Origin: Oscillospiraceae bacterium
GTDB lineage: Bacteria > Bacillota > Clostridia > Oscillospirales > CAG-272
NCBI GenBank assembly: GCA_015064255.1
Contig: SVSP01000011.1
Span: forward strand, 1-64,000
DNA length: 64,000 nucleotides
Reading direction: 5' to 3'
Both the position numbers and the translations under genes were made by a program. Below are positions 18,885-28,230 of the stretch, piece after piece (position 1 is the first letter of the stretch; each line of letters begins with the position of its first letter). The notes under the pieces were generated by a model. It was given only the letters and a program-made list of their open reading frames with translations, did not search any database and was not told the origin of the DNA.

Positions 18885-20054
18885 ATGGATAAAAGCTTAC
18901 AGCTCAGCACGGCGGCACAGAATGCTCTTCCTTCGGGTGTGCGCAGAATGTTTGAACTTGCAAAAAAATATCCCAATGCGATAAATCTTACACTCGGTGA
19001 GCCCGGATTTGCCACCCCGAAGCATATTGTTGATGCGGGCGTTCGCGGACTTTTGGAGGGCAAGACCAAATATACTCCGAATGCGGGAATAAAGTCCCTT
19101 CGCGATGCTATTGCGTGGAAGCTCAAAAAGGAAAACGGAATTGAGTGCGATCCCGACGAAAATCTGATAGTCACCGCAGGTGCAACGCAGGCGCTTATGC
19201 TTGCTATGGTCGCGCTTGTAAATCCTGGCGATGAAGTAATTTTGCAAGGACCTAACTGGCCCGATTACAGAGGTCAGATAGATATGGTAAACGCGAAGGC
19301 TGTTTATGTAAAGGTTGATGAGAAAAACGGATTCAAAATGACAGCCGATAAGATCGAGCCGTATATTACGGATCGTACAAAGCTGATCATTATAAATTCT
19401 CCTTCAAATCCGACGGGCGGAGTCCTTGACGAGGACGATCTTCGTGAAATTGCAAAGCTCGTAAAGAAATATAAGGTCTTCGTTATATCGGACGAGCCGT
19501 ACGAAAAGCTCGTTTACGACGGATTTTATCAGAAGAGTCTTGCTGCACTCGACGATCTCAGCGAATATATCCTTACGATAAACAGTCTGTCAAAGACCTT
19601 TGCGATGACAGGCTTCAGAGTGGGATACATATGCGCAAACAGGAATATCATACAGAATCTTGTCAAGCTTCACGAAAATATGATAGCAAGTATTCCCGAA
19701 CCGATGCAAATGGCGGCGATAGAGGCTATATATCACGGTGAAAACGACGTTAAAGAGATGGTCGAATATTATGACAGAAACAGACATCTGATAGTTGACG
19801 GTCTGAATTCGATAAAAGGATTCTCCTGTTACTGTCCTAAAGGGGCGTTCTACGTTTTTCCGAATATAACCGAGTTTGGAATGACTTCTGCCGAAGCAGC
19901 AGAATATATTCTTGAAAAAACGCACGTTGTAACTTCTCCCGGAAGTGCATTCGGACCGGACGGCGAGGGATATATCCGTATATGCTACGCTTCAAGATAT
20001 GAAGATATCGCAGAGGCACTCGAAAGAATGAGAAAAGCTTTCGGTAGCAAATGA
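18885..20054 (+). CDS. Class I/II PLP aminotransferase
   Basis: 389-residue aspartate/PatA-like aminotransferase. PLP lysine Lys237 in SLSKTFAMTGFRVGY, the NSPSNPTGG loop at 171-179 and the DEPYE motif near 203. ATG 18885 follows AAAGGAGAT; in-frame codons upstream belong to the end of the M20 gene and have no ribosome binding site. Paired with the amidohydrolase. PatA plus an M20 deacylase would fit the acetylated diaminopimelate route, but the setting inside a catabolic island makes amino-acid breakdown equally likely. Confidence 0.85.
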   Translation: MDKSLQLSTAAQNALPSGVRRMFELAKKYPNAINLTLGEPGFATPKHIVDAGVRGLLEGKTKYTPNAGIKSLRDAIAWKLKKENGIECDPDENLIVTAGATQALMLAMVALVNPGDEVILQGPNWPDYRGQIDMVNAKAVYVKVDEKNGFKMTADKIEPYITDRTKLIIINSPSNPTGGVLDEDDLREIAKLVKKYKVFVISDEPYEKLVYDGFYQKSLAALDDLSEYILTINSLSKTFAMTGFRVGYICANRNIIQNLVKLHENMIASIPEPMQMAAIEAIYHGENDVKEMVEYYDRNRHLIVDGLNSIKGFSCYCPKGAFYVFPNITEFGMTSAEAAEYILEKTHVVTSPGSAFGPDGEGYIRICYASRYEDIAEALERMRKAFGSK

Positions 20055-20065
20055 ATTTTATATAC

Positions 20066-20099
20066 AAAAAATCAGCATCGTAATCCGATGCTGATTTTT
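20066..20099. terminator. Bidirectional terminator
   Basis: A strong hairpin flanked by A5 on the left and T5 on the right lies between the convergent aminotransferase and AraC genes, and can serve both strands. Confidence 0.9.
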
Positions 20100-20104
20100 G
20101 TGTT

Positions 20105-20881
20105 TTATGACTCTTTTAACGATTTTTTCAGTTCACTCGGTGAAATACCGACTCTTCTTTTAAAATCGCGCGAAAAGTAGCAGGCTTCAAAATATCCGCA
20201 AAGGGAAGCGACCTCCGAAACCGAAAACTGTCCCGAAGAAAGAAGCCTTTCGGCGTAATTTACTCTCATTGATACTATGTATTCTTTAGGAGAAACGCCG
20301 AATTTGTTTATAAATATCCGTCTGAAATACGCTTCGCTGATGTTACACATATTCGCAAGCTGTGAAATTGAAAGATTGTTGTCGGTAAAATCTGAACTTA
20401 TCTTTTTTACGGCGGGAGCTATCAGATCAAAATGCGAATCGGGCATATAGTCCTTCTGATGCTCGTTTTGCATTTCGATCAGAATGTCGTAAAGCGTGCG
20501 CATAACGTATATATTGCCCCTGTCGTGACGCTTCCATCTCTTTTCGGCATCACGGAATAATTTGAGGAAGCCGTCTTTGTTTCGTGTCTTTATGCAGAAA
20601 GGTTTTTCGTCTGTTTCCGCTTCGAAATTTATGGCGTAGCATCCGCCCTTTCGAATGTCTTTTACTACGTATGACGAGCCCTTGGGAAGATAGAAGAGTG
20701 AATTTTCGCTTGTGTGCATAACCGTACCGTCAGAAAAGCAGTAATCCTTTACGGATGTGTCATCGTTCAGCACAAGACCGTGGTACGGACGGTTGCTGTG
20801 TACGCTTTGACCGCTTCCGCTTTCGACGTAGATCGCAAGCGATATTTTTGTTATCACGATATCGTTTATATTCTTGAACAC
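20105..20881 (-). CDS. AraC family transcriptional regulator
   Basis: About 258 residues with a cupin-like N-terminal sensor and two helix-turn-helix motifs at the C terminus (ISQLANMCNISEAYFRRIF; VSEVASLCGYFEACYFSRDF). GTG at 20881 is preferred because GAGG (20889-20893) sits 7 bases before it; a GTG three codons earlier overlaps that site. Divergent from the radical enzyme at 21006 over about 120 A+T-rich bases, so it is the likely regulator of that gene and the glycosidase-like gene behind it. Confidence 0.88.
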   Translation of the reverse strand: MFKNINDIVITKISLAIYVESGSGQSVHSNRPYHGLVLNDDTSVKDYCFSDGTVMHTSENSLFYLPKGSSYVVKDIRKGGCYAINFEAETDEKPFCIKTRNKDGFLKLFRDAEKRWKRHDRGNIYVMRTLYDILIEMQNEHQKDYMPDSHFDLIAPAVKKISSDFTDNNLSISQLANMCNISEAYFRRIFINKFGVSPKEYIVSMRVNYAERLLSSGQFSVSEVASLCGYFEACYFSRDFKRRVGISPSELKKSLKES

Positions 20882-21005
20882 CGCTATCACCTCGCTTTTA
20901 TTATATAATAGTGTATCGATTTAGTCAAGTGTTGTGATTTGTTTATTTACAAAAAATGCTTATTTATTATATAATTAAATATAAAATAAGCTTGGAGGCT
21001 GTAAT

Positions 21006-23219
21006 ATGGAATATATTAAGAATTGCGACTGTGAATATATCTCAAATAAATACCACGATACAACTAAACCTTTTGACAGTTTTCAAAGATTTATCCGTAA
21101 TGACGCCATATTTTCACCCGATACGGGACTTGATCCGCAAAGCGTGTACGATATGCTGTCAAGCGAAGACGAAAAAATAAAAACTCTTCCGCATCCGATA
21201 CGCAAGGCAAGAGCGTTTGAGTGTGTACTGAAAAATACAAGAATCTCTTGCGATAAGCGCGATATTTTTCCTGCGGTCAATATGACCGACCGCCCGATCA
21301 ATAGGGCGCTTATACTCGCTTGGAAAAACGAAGTCTTTAATAGGATAATACCCGAGGTCGGAAAAAAGCGTACACAGCTTGAAAAAGACGGTATAGTTAC
21401 CATATGGCCGGACTACGACCACAGCGTACCCCTTTGGGAAAGAATTCTTGAGCTTGGATTTGAAGGCGTACTTGAGGAAAGCGAAAAGGCACGTTACTCG
21501 CGTGAGCTTTCGGAAGAAGAAAATATATTCTTTGAGGGAATAAAAATAACTTATGAAGCGATAATTATGTTCGTTTCACGTCTTGCCGAGCTTGCATCAA
21601 AGACAGAAGGCTCCGAAAAGATGGCAAAGGCACTTAGAAATATAGCTCATAACCCTCCGAAAAGCTTTTACGAGGCACTTCTTTTCTCGTATATTTATTT
21701 CATTATAAGTGAGCATATAGACAGCTTGCAGGTACGCTCGCTGTCGGGATTTGACGTTACCTTCTATCCGTTTTACAAAAATGATACCGAAAACGGCGTG
21801 AGCGAAGAAGAAATACGCACAGACCTCGCATATTATTTCTTTCAGTTTACCTCTATCGGAAATTACTGGAATCAGCCCGTATATATCGGCGGAGAAAATG
21901 CTGACGGTACAAGCGTGATAAACGAGCTTTCTTATCTTGTTCTCGACGTTTATGATAAAATGAACGTCTATAATCCGAAAATCCAGATAAAGCTCAGCGA
22001 AAGCACTCCGCGACCTCTCGTTATGAAGGCACTCGATATGATACGCCGCGGTCATAATTCTGTCGTTTTCGTGTCTGATGCGACTATTCGCCGCGCGCTT
22101 ATGAGAGTGGGTGTTTCCGAAGACGATGCAAGGACCTGCAATATCAAGGGATGCTACGAATATTCTCCAAAAGTATCTTTCAATACGGGAATGAACTATC
22201 TGAATATGCAAAAATCGCTTGAATATGCTCTTCACAGGGGGCACGATGGTGTTACAGGAGTATTTTCTGGAAATTCAAGCCCCGATCTGTCGGAATATAA
22301 GACATTTGACGATCTGTACAGCGAATTCAAAAGACAGCTTCTGTACGTAATAGATCTTGCCGTAGAAACGGTAAACGCTTTCGAGGGATACCTCGATTAC
22401 ATCAACCCGCTGCCGATGCTGTCGGCAACCTTCCCGACCTGTCTTGAAAGCGGAAAGGATGCGATAGCGGGAGGTGTGCCGGGCAACTCTACGATAGCAT
22501 TCGGATTCCTTGCTACTGTCACCGATTCGCTCCATATGATACGTAAATACGTTTACGAAAAGAAAGAGCTTACACTTAAAGAGTTTGTCGATATTCTTGA
22601 CAGTAATTACGAAGGAAACGAAAAATTCCGTCAGAAGCTTCTTGCAGACCGCGAAAAATACGGAAATAACAAGGACCGTCCCGATGAGATTGCCGCAGAT
22701 ATCGTGAACTTCATTACGGAAAATCTCTGCGGAAGACCGAATGCGCGCGGCGGTAAGTGGAACTGCGGATTCCACGTTGCGAGAATGTCTTATATCTTTG
22801 CGGATAAGACGGCATCATCCGCTAACGGACGTCTTATAGGCGAGGAGCTTTCGAAAAACATCTCTGCTTCGATAGGTCAGAACAGAGAGGGTGCAACTGC
22901 CGCAATTCTTTCGGCAACAAAGATAGATGCGTCCTCCTTCACCTGTGATGCCGCAATAGACCTCGGACTTCTTCCGTCGGCTGTAAAGGGTGAAGACGGT
23001 CTTGAAGCTATGTACGGACTTCTTATGACCTTTATAAAGCGCGGCGGTCACGCACTTCAGATCAATATTTTCGATGCCGATACTTTGAGAGATGCACAGG
23101 CGCATCCCGAAAGATACAGCGACCTTCAGATACGCGTGTGCGGATGGAACGTGCTTTGGAATAATATAAACAGGGAAGAACAGAACGGATTTATAAAACA
23201 GGCAGAGGGACTTTGCTGA
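21006..23219 (+). CDS. Glycyl radical enzyme of an unassigned subgroup
   Basis: 737-residue PFL-like enzyme. The active-site loop is GCYE (Cys383, Glu385) in place of the common GCVE, and the glycyl radical motif is RVCGW (Gly713). The two differences mark a subgroup whose reaction I cannot name. It shares only the fold with the enzyme at 14063 and has no AraC domain. GGAGG sits 7 bases before ATG. No activase of its own follows; instead a glycosidase-like gene begins 29 bases downstream. Confidence 0.87.
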   Translation: MEYIKNCDCEYISNKYHDTTKPFDSFQRFIRNDAIFSPDTGLDPQSVYDMLSSEDEKIKTLPHPIRKARAFECVLKNTRISCDKRDIFPAVNMTDRPINRALILAWKNEVFNRIIPEVGKKRTQLEKDGIVTIWPDYDHSVPLWERILELGFEGVLEESEKARYSRELSEEENIFFEGIKITYEAIIMFVSRLAELASKTEGSEKMAKALRNIAHNPPKSFYEALLFSYIYFIISEHIDSLQVRSLSGFDVTFYPFYKNDTENGVSEEEIRTDLAYYFFQFTSIGNYWNQPVYIGGENADGTSVINELSYLVLDVYDKMNVYNPKIQIKLSESTPRPLVMKALDMIRRGHNSVVFVSDATIRRALMRVGVSEDDARTCNIKGCYEYSPKVSFNTGMNYLNMQKSLEYALHRGHDGVTGVFSGNSSPDLSEYKTFDDLYSEFKRQLLYVIDLAVETVNAFEGYLDYINPLPMLSATFPTCLESGKDAIAGGVPGNSTIAFGFLATVTDSLHMIRKYVYEKKELTLKEFVDILDSNYEGNEKFRQKLLADREKYGNNKDRPDEIAADIVNFITENLCGRPNARGGKWNCGFHVARMSYIFADKTASSANGRLIGEELSKNISASIGQNREGATAAILSATKIDASSFTCDAAIDLGLLPSAVKGEDGLEAMYGLLMTFIKRGGHALQINIFDADTLRDAQAHPERYSDLQIRVCGWNVLWNNINREEQNGFIKQAEGLC

Positions 23220-23248
23220 AAATACAGATAATTGAGGGGTGAAATTCT

Positions 23249-25240
23249 ATGATGAAAGAAATACCGAATACACTTTATTTTGGTCTGCGAAATGAAGACC
23301 TCGTAAACAGAGGCTATATAAAAGAGCTTGACTTTATAAGAAAACATATGAGCATAAACTATCTCGGAGTGGGAATGGGTGCGGGAGTATCGCTTCAGAA
23401 CAGGCAGCAGTGCCATAAGGCGTTAAAGGAGCTGACAGAATATGCGCACAGCCTCGGTATAAAGGTCTGCATACGCCTCGTTGTCGAAACGGGATTCTAT
23501 AACTGTTCTGTATTTTCCGAAGACCCTGTTGACAGACTTGAAATGTTTCCGATACCCGAACCCGATAAAGCAGAGGCTATCGTGAACGATATTGAGCTTG
23601 TCGCCGATGAAAACGGCTTCGTGGAGTATACTCATACGGCGGTCGGTGCGCGTAAAAAGTTTATGCCGATATATTCGCAGGTGCTTAAGGCATACACCTT
23701 TGAAAAAACGGCAGATGGATTTTATAAGGACGGAACGCTTGTCGACGTTACCGATGAGGTAAATATCACCGATTGGCGAACCTATAAAACGAGCTTTACC
23801 CTTAACCTCGGCAAAGAAAACGCGGGTAAAAACGTTTTCGTACTGCTTGCGTGGTTTTATAATATAACCGCAGTTACGGACGACTGGGAAAAGCACAAGA
23901 GAATAATCGACGATTACAGCGATATCCCTCTTGACGGCGTAATAATGGACGAATACGGATATATTCTTCTGAATACCGGACCGATCAGCCGCGGACAGGA
24001 TGCTCCGTTCAGAGGAAGAATATATTCTATGGGTATGAAGAAGAAGTACGCCGAAAGATGGAATATAGACCTTGACAGACTGCTCTTTGATATGCGCTAC
24101 GCGCCCGAAAGCGACGAAAGCGTAAGAATAAAAGCAATAAACACTTATTTTGAAAAGCTTCGCGTATTTCCGCTTGAGATTGAAAAGAAGGTTTACGATT
24201 ATACCAAGGAAGTCTTTGGCGAGGATGCGTACGTTTCCTGCCATAACACCTTCCATAACGTTCTCGACGGAGACGAGATATGGCGTACGGCTTCTAACTG
24301 GTGGGATATTCCGCGTGAGCTTGCGCATACCGATGAAAATATACCCTATCCCGTAAGACTCGGAATAATGATGGCGTGCGGCAGTCCTATCGATATAGAT
24401 ATGTACTATAATAAAGTAAGCGAAAGACATTATACGCATATGATAGAGGGCGCGCCGTACGGAACGAGAGAATGGCACCACTCGTATAGAGATTTCACTT
24501 GGGGAAGCAGCTTTACAGAGCCCGATTTTCTGAGCGATATCAAAAAAATAGACGATCAGGTTGCCAGACTTAATCCTTTCCAGACGGAATTTCCGAAGAC
24601 AGATCTGCTTATTGTTTTCGGGGCGGCGGCGCAGGCAAGCTGGTATCCCGATTACAGTGCGAGAAGTCTGTTCGATATAGACGGCACTCTTCAGATCGTT
24701 CCGAGATGCAGAGAAATATGGAACGCGGGATATCTCAGCGCGCTTGCTCCCGACTATGCGATAGAGGACGGCAGAATAACGCTTGAAGACGGAAAAATAG
24801 TATTTAACGGTCACAAGTTCAAAAATTGCCTCTTCCTTTATCCGAAATACGCTAAAAAGGAAACCTATGATTTTCTGAATCGCGCGTATGAAAACGGAGT
24901 AAACGTCGCGGCTGTCGGAAGATGCGATATTGATTTTGACGGAAACAGAGCCGAGCTTAATATTCCGAAATACGAGAGCTACGATCTTTCGATACTTGAA
25001 AAGATGGGCGTTGAAAAGAATCGCTTTGACGGCGGATGTGTCTACGAGGACGGAAGCTTTTCTCTTATGAATATGAGCGTTCTGACGGGTGAGCCGACAG
25101 AATTTGATCTTACCGTTGACGGTGTGAGATATACGGGCGTTCATACGGGACTTCTTGCGTACAGAAAAGATAAGTTCGCACTTGCGACAAAGGGAAGCCG
25201 ACTACTTGTTGATGGGGTAGAGATAGAGCTTTGTTATTAA
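23249..25240 (+). CDS. GH42-like TIM-barrel glycosidase-like protein
   Basis: 663 residues. An N-terminal TIM-barrel-like domain (about 1-410) carries DGVIMDEYGY with Asp234-Glu235, a candidate acid. A second domain (about 430-560, with LAPDYAIEDG, FLYPKYAKKET, GVNVAAVGR) resembles the class I glutamine amidotransferase-like trimerisation domain of GH42 beta-galactosidases, and a small beta domain closes the chain. No signal peptide. It probably acts on intracellular oligosaccharide or glycoside; family and substrate are inferred from layout. In operon with the radical enzyme at 21006. Confidence 0.65.
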   Translation: MMKEIPNTLYFGLRNEDLVNRGYIKELDFIRKHMSINYLGVGMGAGVSLQNRQQCHKALKELTEYAHSLGIKVCIRLVVETGFYNCSVFSEDPVDRLEMFPIPEPDKAEAIVNDIELVADENGFVEYTHTAVGARKKFMPIYSQVLKAYTFEKTADGFYKDGTLVDVTDEVNITDWRTYKTSFTLNLGKENAGKNVFVLLAWFYNITAVTDDWEKHKRIIDDYSDIPLDGVIMDEYGYILLNTGPISRGQDAPFRGRIYSMGMKKKYAERWNIDLDRLLFDMRYAPESDESVRIKAINTYFEKLRVFPLEIEKKVYDYTKEVFGEDAYVSCHNTFHNVLDGDEIWRTASNWWDIPRELAHTDENIPYPVRLGIMMACGSPIDIDMYYNKVSERHYTHMIEGAPYGTREWHHSYRDFTWGSSFTEPDFLSDIKKIDDQVARLNPFQTEFPKTDLLIVFGAAAQASWYPDYSARSLFDIDGTLQIVPRCREIWNAGYLSALAPDYAIEDGRITLEDGKIVFNGHKFKNCLFLYPKYAKKETYDFLNRAYENGVNVAAVGRCDIDFDGNRAELNIPKYESYDLSILEKMGVEKNRFDGGCVYEDGSFSLMNMSVLTGEPTEFDLTVDGVRYTGVHTGLLAYRKDKFALATKGSRLLVDGVEIELCY

Positions 25241-25251
25241 TGAAAACATAA

Positions 25252-25488
25252 TATAATGAATTAAATGTTTGCTTTTTGTATGGTGCTATTATCAGAACTC
25301 CCTTTAAGATCACTGTATTTAAGGACAATGGCGTATGGAAGAATGCAGACAGATTTATCAGTACAGCTGCTTCGATCGGACTTCAGGCGGCATCTAACAC
25401 TTTCTTGTATTGGGTTATAGGTATTATCCTTTCGCTCGCATCTTTTGCTTTCTTCTACTTTATCATATCATCACAGTTTGGAATTTGA
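25252..25488 (+). pseudogene. C-terminal fragment of an unidentified membrane protein
   Basis: An open stretch with normal codon use for this genome and a C-terminal membrane helix (LYWVIGIILSLASFAFFYF) but no start codon with a ribosome binding site. It reads as the tail of a larger lost gene, replaced by the glycosidase-like gene upstream. A short independent membrane peptide is less likely. Confidence 0.4.
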
Positions 25489-25510
25489 ATTTAACGTTTG
25501 ATAAAAATAA

Positions 25511-25550
25511 GAACCGCTATGGAGTTTTGCTCCATAGCGGTTTGCTTTTT
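25511..25550. terminator. Bidirectional terminator
   Basis: A 13-bp perfect stem (around 25512-25524 with 25530-25542), 5-base loop, T-rich right flank and A-rich left flank, between converging transcription units. Confidence 0.92.
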
Positions 25551-25562
25551 GTTTTTACTTTA

Positions 25563-27053
25563 TCAATATTCAAACTCAGCAAAAGACATATGTTTGTTCA
25601 TCATAACACGCTCGATGATTTTATCAAGCGGCTCGCTCGAATCCCAAATAAGCTCGGCGGAAAGAAGGGTCGGGAAATATATCCTGTCTTCAAAAATACC
25701 GTCTTCAACGAGAAGCTGAACGTCAAGCTCGCCGTTTTTTTCTTCGGTGAGAAGCTTTATCGTTTCATACGGATATTTTGCGTTTGCCATCCACTTTGAC
25801 TGTATGTGACGCCAATAGCGGGATTTGTCCGCGGTACGCTTTTTTATGTACGCTTTGCCTTGTACACCGAGAAGATATGGCCCGCTGTGATGCTCGAATT
25901 CCGCCCACGAAAGAGTGGTCATTCCCTTGATAACAACACCGAATTTGTCATCTTCTCCGCGAAGCTTTGCTATTTTTTTGCTGAAAGTAAGGGTGTTTTC
26001 AAAATCGGCAACGTTCGACGGATTGTAGCAGTATGGAAATGCTCCGCAGTTTTCCCAAACGATCTCCATACGGTTATCAACCTTTTCGAGATAATTAAGA
26101 TCGCTTTTGACCGACGTGGCGTGCAGACCGAACTGAATACGGAGCTGTGGATATTTTTCGAAGAACTTTCGTGCAACGAAGTTTACCCAATCGACAACCG
26201 CTTCGGCAATAACTACCCCGTCGCGTGTGCGCGCGCCCGTTTCGGTGAAGGACTGAAAATATATTCCGTCGGCACCTGTTGAGATGTAGGAGTCTTCATA
26301 CGTCTTCAGTATTTGCTCGGAGAGCGATTCCCAGTTGTTTCTTGTGACGAGGTCAACGGGAGTTGTGTTCGAATTGTCCCATCCCCAAGCGTATCCCCAT
26401 ATAACGTCTATGCCGCGTGAGTGCGCGTAACTTACAACTTCGTTTGCGTTTATCGGACAGAAATCGTTCCAGATGACTATTTCATTAAGACGAAGCTCCG
26501 CCATATTGTCGAAAAATCTCTTGTAATCGTATATGCAGTGTCCCCAAGTCCAGAGGGCGCGTTTTTTTACTGCGGGAGAGGTAAGGCGAGAATATTCGGG
26601 CAGTTTTTCTTTGAAAGGCTCTGCAAATATTTTTGGTGTACGAAGCTTGTTGAAATCGTTTCTCCTGAAAACTTCGTTTGAAAAATAGTTGTTTATAAGG
26701 TCACACGAGCCGTAAAGCAGCCCTTTGTCGGTATTTGCCGAAACTATTATCATCTGATAGCTTTCGTTTTTGAAATTTTTCTCTACCGAGATATAATAAC
26801 CTTCTTCGCCGTCGGGAGTCGGGATTTTTTCATTTTTGATAAGCTTATCTATGAAAGTGTTGGATTTCGGTGTTCCTATAATGACTGCATTTCGGTGAGA
26901 AATAAAATCCTCGTCAATGTTATTGGCTTTTTGTATTTCAACAAGATATTCCGTATATTCGGAAACGAGGTCGTACAGCTTATCCGCTGCGAGAGCTTCC
27001 ATATTTGTGTAGTCGCCGACGATAAGAGTCCAGCGTCCTTCTGCGTTTACCAT
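25563..27053 (-). CDS. Putative glycoside hydrolase with GH67/GH20-like N-terminal domain
   Basis: 496 residues. The N-terminal ~140 residues look like the small alpha/beta domain that precedes the barrel in GH67, GH20 and GH84 enzymes (RNAVIIGTP, then LLYGSCDLINNYF). A TIM-barrel-like region follows (KRALWTWGH, LNEIVIWNDF, GIDVIWGYAWGW, GADGIYFQSFTE). An alpha-glucuronidase or hexosaminidase-type activity is possible; I cannot choose. No signal peptide. ATG with AAAGGAG upstream; transcribed alone towards the 25511 terminator. Confidence 0.6.
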   Translation of the reverse strand: MVNAEGRWTLIVGDYTNMEALAADKLYDLVSEYTEYLVEIQKANNIDEDFISHRNAVIIGTPKSNTFIDKLIKNEKIPTPDGEEGYYISVEKNFKNESYQMIIVSANTDKGLLYGSCDLINNYFSNEVFRRNDFNKLRTPKIFAEPFKEKLPEYSRLTSPAVKKRALWTWGHCIYDYKRFFDNMAELRLNEIVIWNDFCPINANEVVSYAHSRGIDVIWGYAWGWDNSNTTPVDLVTRNNWESLSEQILKTYEDSYISTGADGIYFQSFTETGARTRDGVVIAEAVVDWVNFVARKFFEKYPQLRIQFGLHATSVKSDLNYLEKVDNRMEIVWENCGAFPYCYNPSNVADFENTLTFSKKIAKLRGEDDKFGVVIKGMTTLSWAEFEHHSGPYLLGVQGKAYIKKRTADKSRYWRHIQSKWMANAKYPYETIKLLTEEKNGELDVQLLVEDGIFEDRIYFPTLLSAELIWDSSEPLDKIIERVMMNKHMSFAEFEY

Positions 27054-27211
27054 ATAAAAATCTCCTTTTCTTAAGGTTTAGTTGATTTTACCATACATTT
27101 TAAATAATGTCAATCAGCGGAGAAATATTTGAAATGAGAAAATCAAGAGGAGTTTTGTCTGAATATGCCGAAAAACAGAAAAACAGGGCAAAATAAAATG
27201 TATTCTTTTTG

Positions 27212-27240
27212 TTGACAAAAATGGGCGCAGATATTATAAT
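27212..27240 (+). promoter_or_regulatory. Consensus vegetative promoter for rsmE
   Basis: TTGACA (27212-27217), 17-base spacer, TATAAT (27235-27240): a perfect housekeeping promoter 42 bases before the rsmE start. Confidence 0.92.
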
Positions 27241-27281
27241 AAACGTACAGTTTACTTTTAAAACACGAGAGGAATACATAA

Positions 27282-28013
27282 ATGCCGAAATTTTTTATTC
27301 CGGACGAATCGTTCGGCGATGAATACGTAACAGTTACGGGACAAGCTGCACGCCATATCGCATATTCGCTGAGAATGGCTAAGGGAGACAGCCTTACTCT
27401 ATGCGATATGTCGGGAAACGAATACGACTGCGTTATCGATTCCTTTACACAAGAAAGCGTAAACGCCAAAATACTTTCTTCCTTCAAGGCTGCGGGTGAG
27501 CCGCCCTGCCGTATCGTACTTTATCAGGCTCTTGCCAAAGGTGAAAAGATGGATTACATCGTGCAAAAGGCGACAGAACTCGGAGTTTGCGAGATAGTAC
27601 CCTTTGAAAGCGAAAGATGTATAGTAAAAAGCGATAAAAAGGGCGACGCGGCAAAGACCGAACGCCGAATAAAAATAGCAACCGATGCGGCAGGTCAGTG
27701 CTCAAGAGGAAGGATTCCCGAGATAAAGCAGACCGTGACGTTTAAAGAAGCACTTGAGAAGCTTTCGAAGAATGAACTCGCTTTTCTTTGCTACGAGGGA
27801 GAGACCACGCTGTCTTTGAAAGAGCTTCTGCCCGAAAATCCTCCGAGCGAGATAGGATTTATGATAGGACCCGAAGGCGGATTTTCCAAAAAAGAGGTTG
27901 ACGCCGCATCGGCGTACGGAGTTAAGCTTGCGGGACTCGGAAAACGCATACTCAGAACAGAAACGGCATCTCTGTACGTGCTTTCCTCGCTGTCCTTCCG
28001 TTACGAGATATAG
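27282..28013 (+). CDS. rsmE: 16S rRNA (uracil1498-N3)-methyltransferase
   Basis: SPOUT methyltransferase of 243 residues acting on U1498 of 16S rRNA. N-terminal PUA-like domain (about 1-70) and the knot motifs GPEGGFS and LGKRILRTETA at the C terminus, both diagnostic. GAGAGGA ribosome binding site. It has its own consensus promoter and no clear operon partner. Confidence 0.95.
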   Translation: MPKFFIPDESFGDEYVTVTGQAARHIAYSLRMAKGDSLTLCDMSGNEYDCVIDSFTQESVNAKILSSFKAAGEPPCRIVLYQALAKGEKMDYIVQKATELGVCEIVPFESERCIVKSDKKGDAAKTERRIKIATDAAGQCSRGRIPEIKQTVTFKEALEKLSKNELAFLCYEGETTLSLKELLPENPPSEIGFMIGPEGGFSKKEVDAASAYGVKLAGLGKRILRTETASLYVLSSLSFRYEI

Positions 28014-28114
28014 AATTTTTGGTTTTATCGGTCATTTTGACAGTGCATATGACAAAAATGCACAATTAAGTTTGAAGAATTTGAAAAAAAATAAAAAAAA
28101 TATTCAAAAGCCTA

Positions 28115-28143
28115 TTGAAATTTCACAAAAAATAGTGTACAAT
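28115..28143 (+). promoter_or_regulatory. Promoter upstream of the CdaR-like/ftsEX operon
   Basis: TTGAAA (28115-28120), 17 bases, TACAAT (28138-28143). It leaves a leader of about 170 bases before the first gene, which contains the hairpin at 28170-28230. Confidence 0.75.
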
Positions 28144-28169
28144 ATTGTAGCAATATACAAAGACTGAAG

Positions 28170-28230
28170 AAAATTTGCGGTTCGCGTCTTGTCAATTTCT
28201 GTTTGAAGTATGGCAAGATGTGCAAATTTT
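28170..28230 (+). promoter_or_regulatory. Two-tier hairpin in the CdaR-like gene leader
   Basis: 28170-28178 pairs with 28222-28230 (9 bp) and, inside it, 28187-28194 pairs with 28211-28218 (8 bp, one G-T pair). A T-rich run follows, so it could act as an attenuator; no known riboswitch pattern was recognised. It is the main content of the 306-base gap 28014-28319. Confidence 0.5.

Noticed and set aside
23423-25144. 573-codon open frame on the minus strand
   Set aside because: It is the mirror of the real glycosidase-like gene at 23249, has no ribosome binding site and no recognisable domain; its length follows from the codon use of the plus-strand gene.
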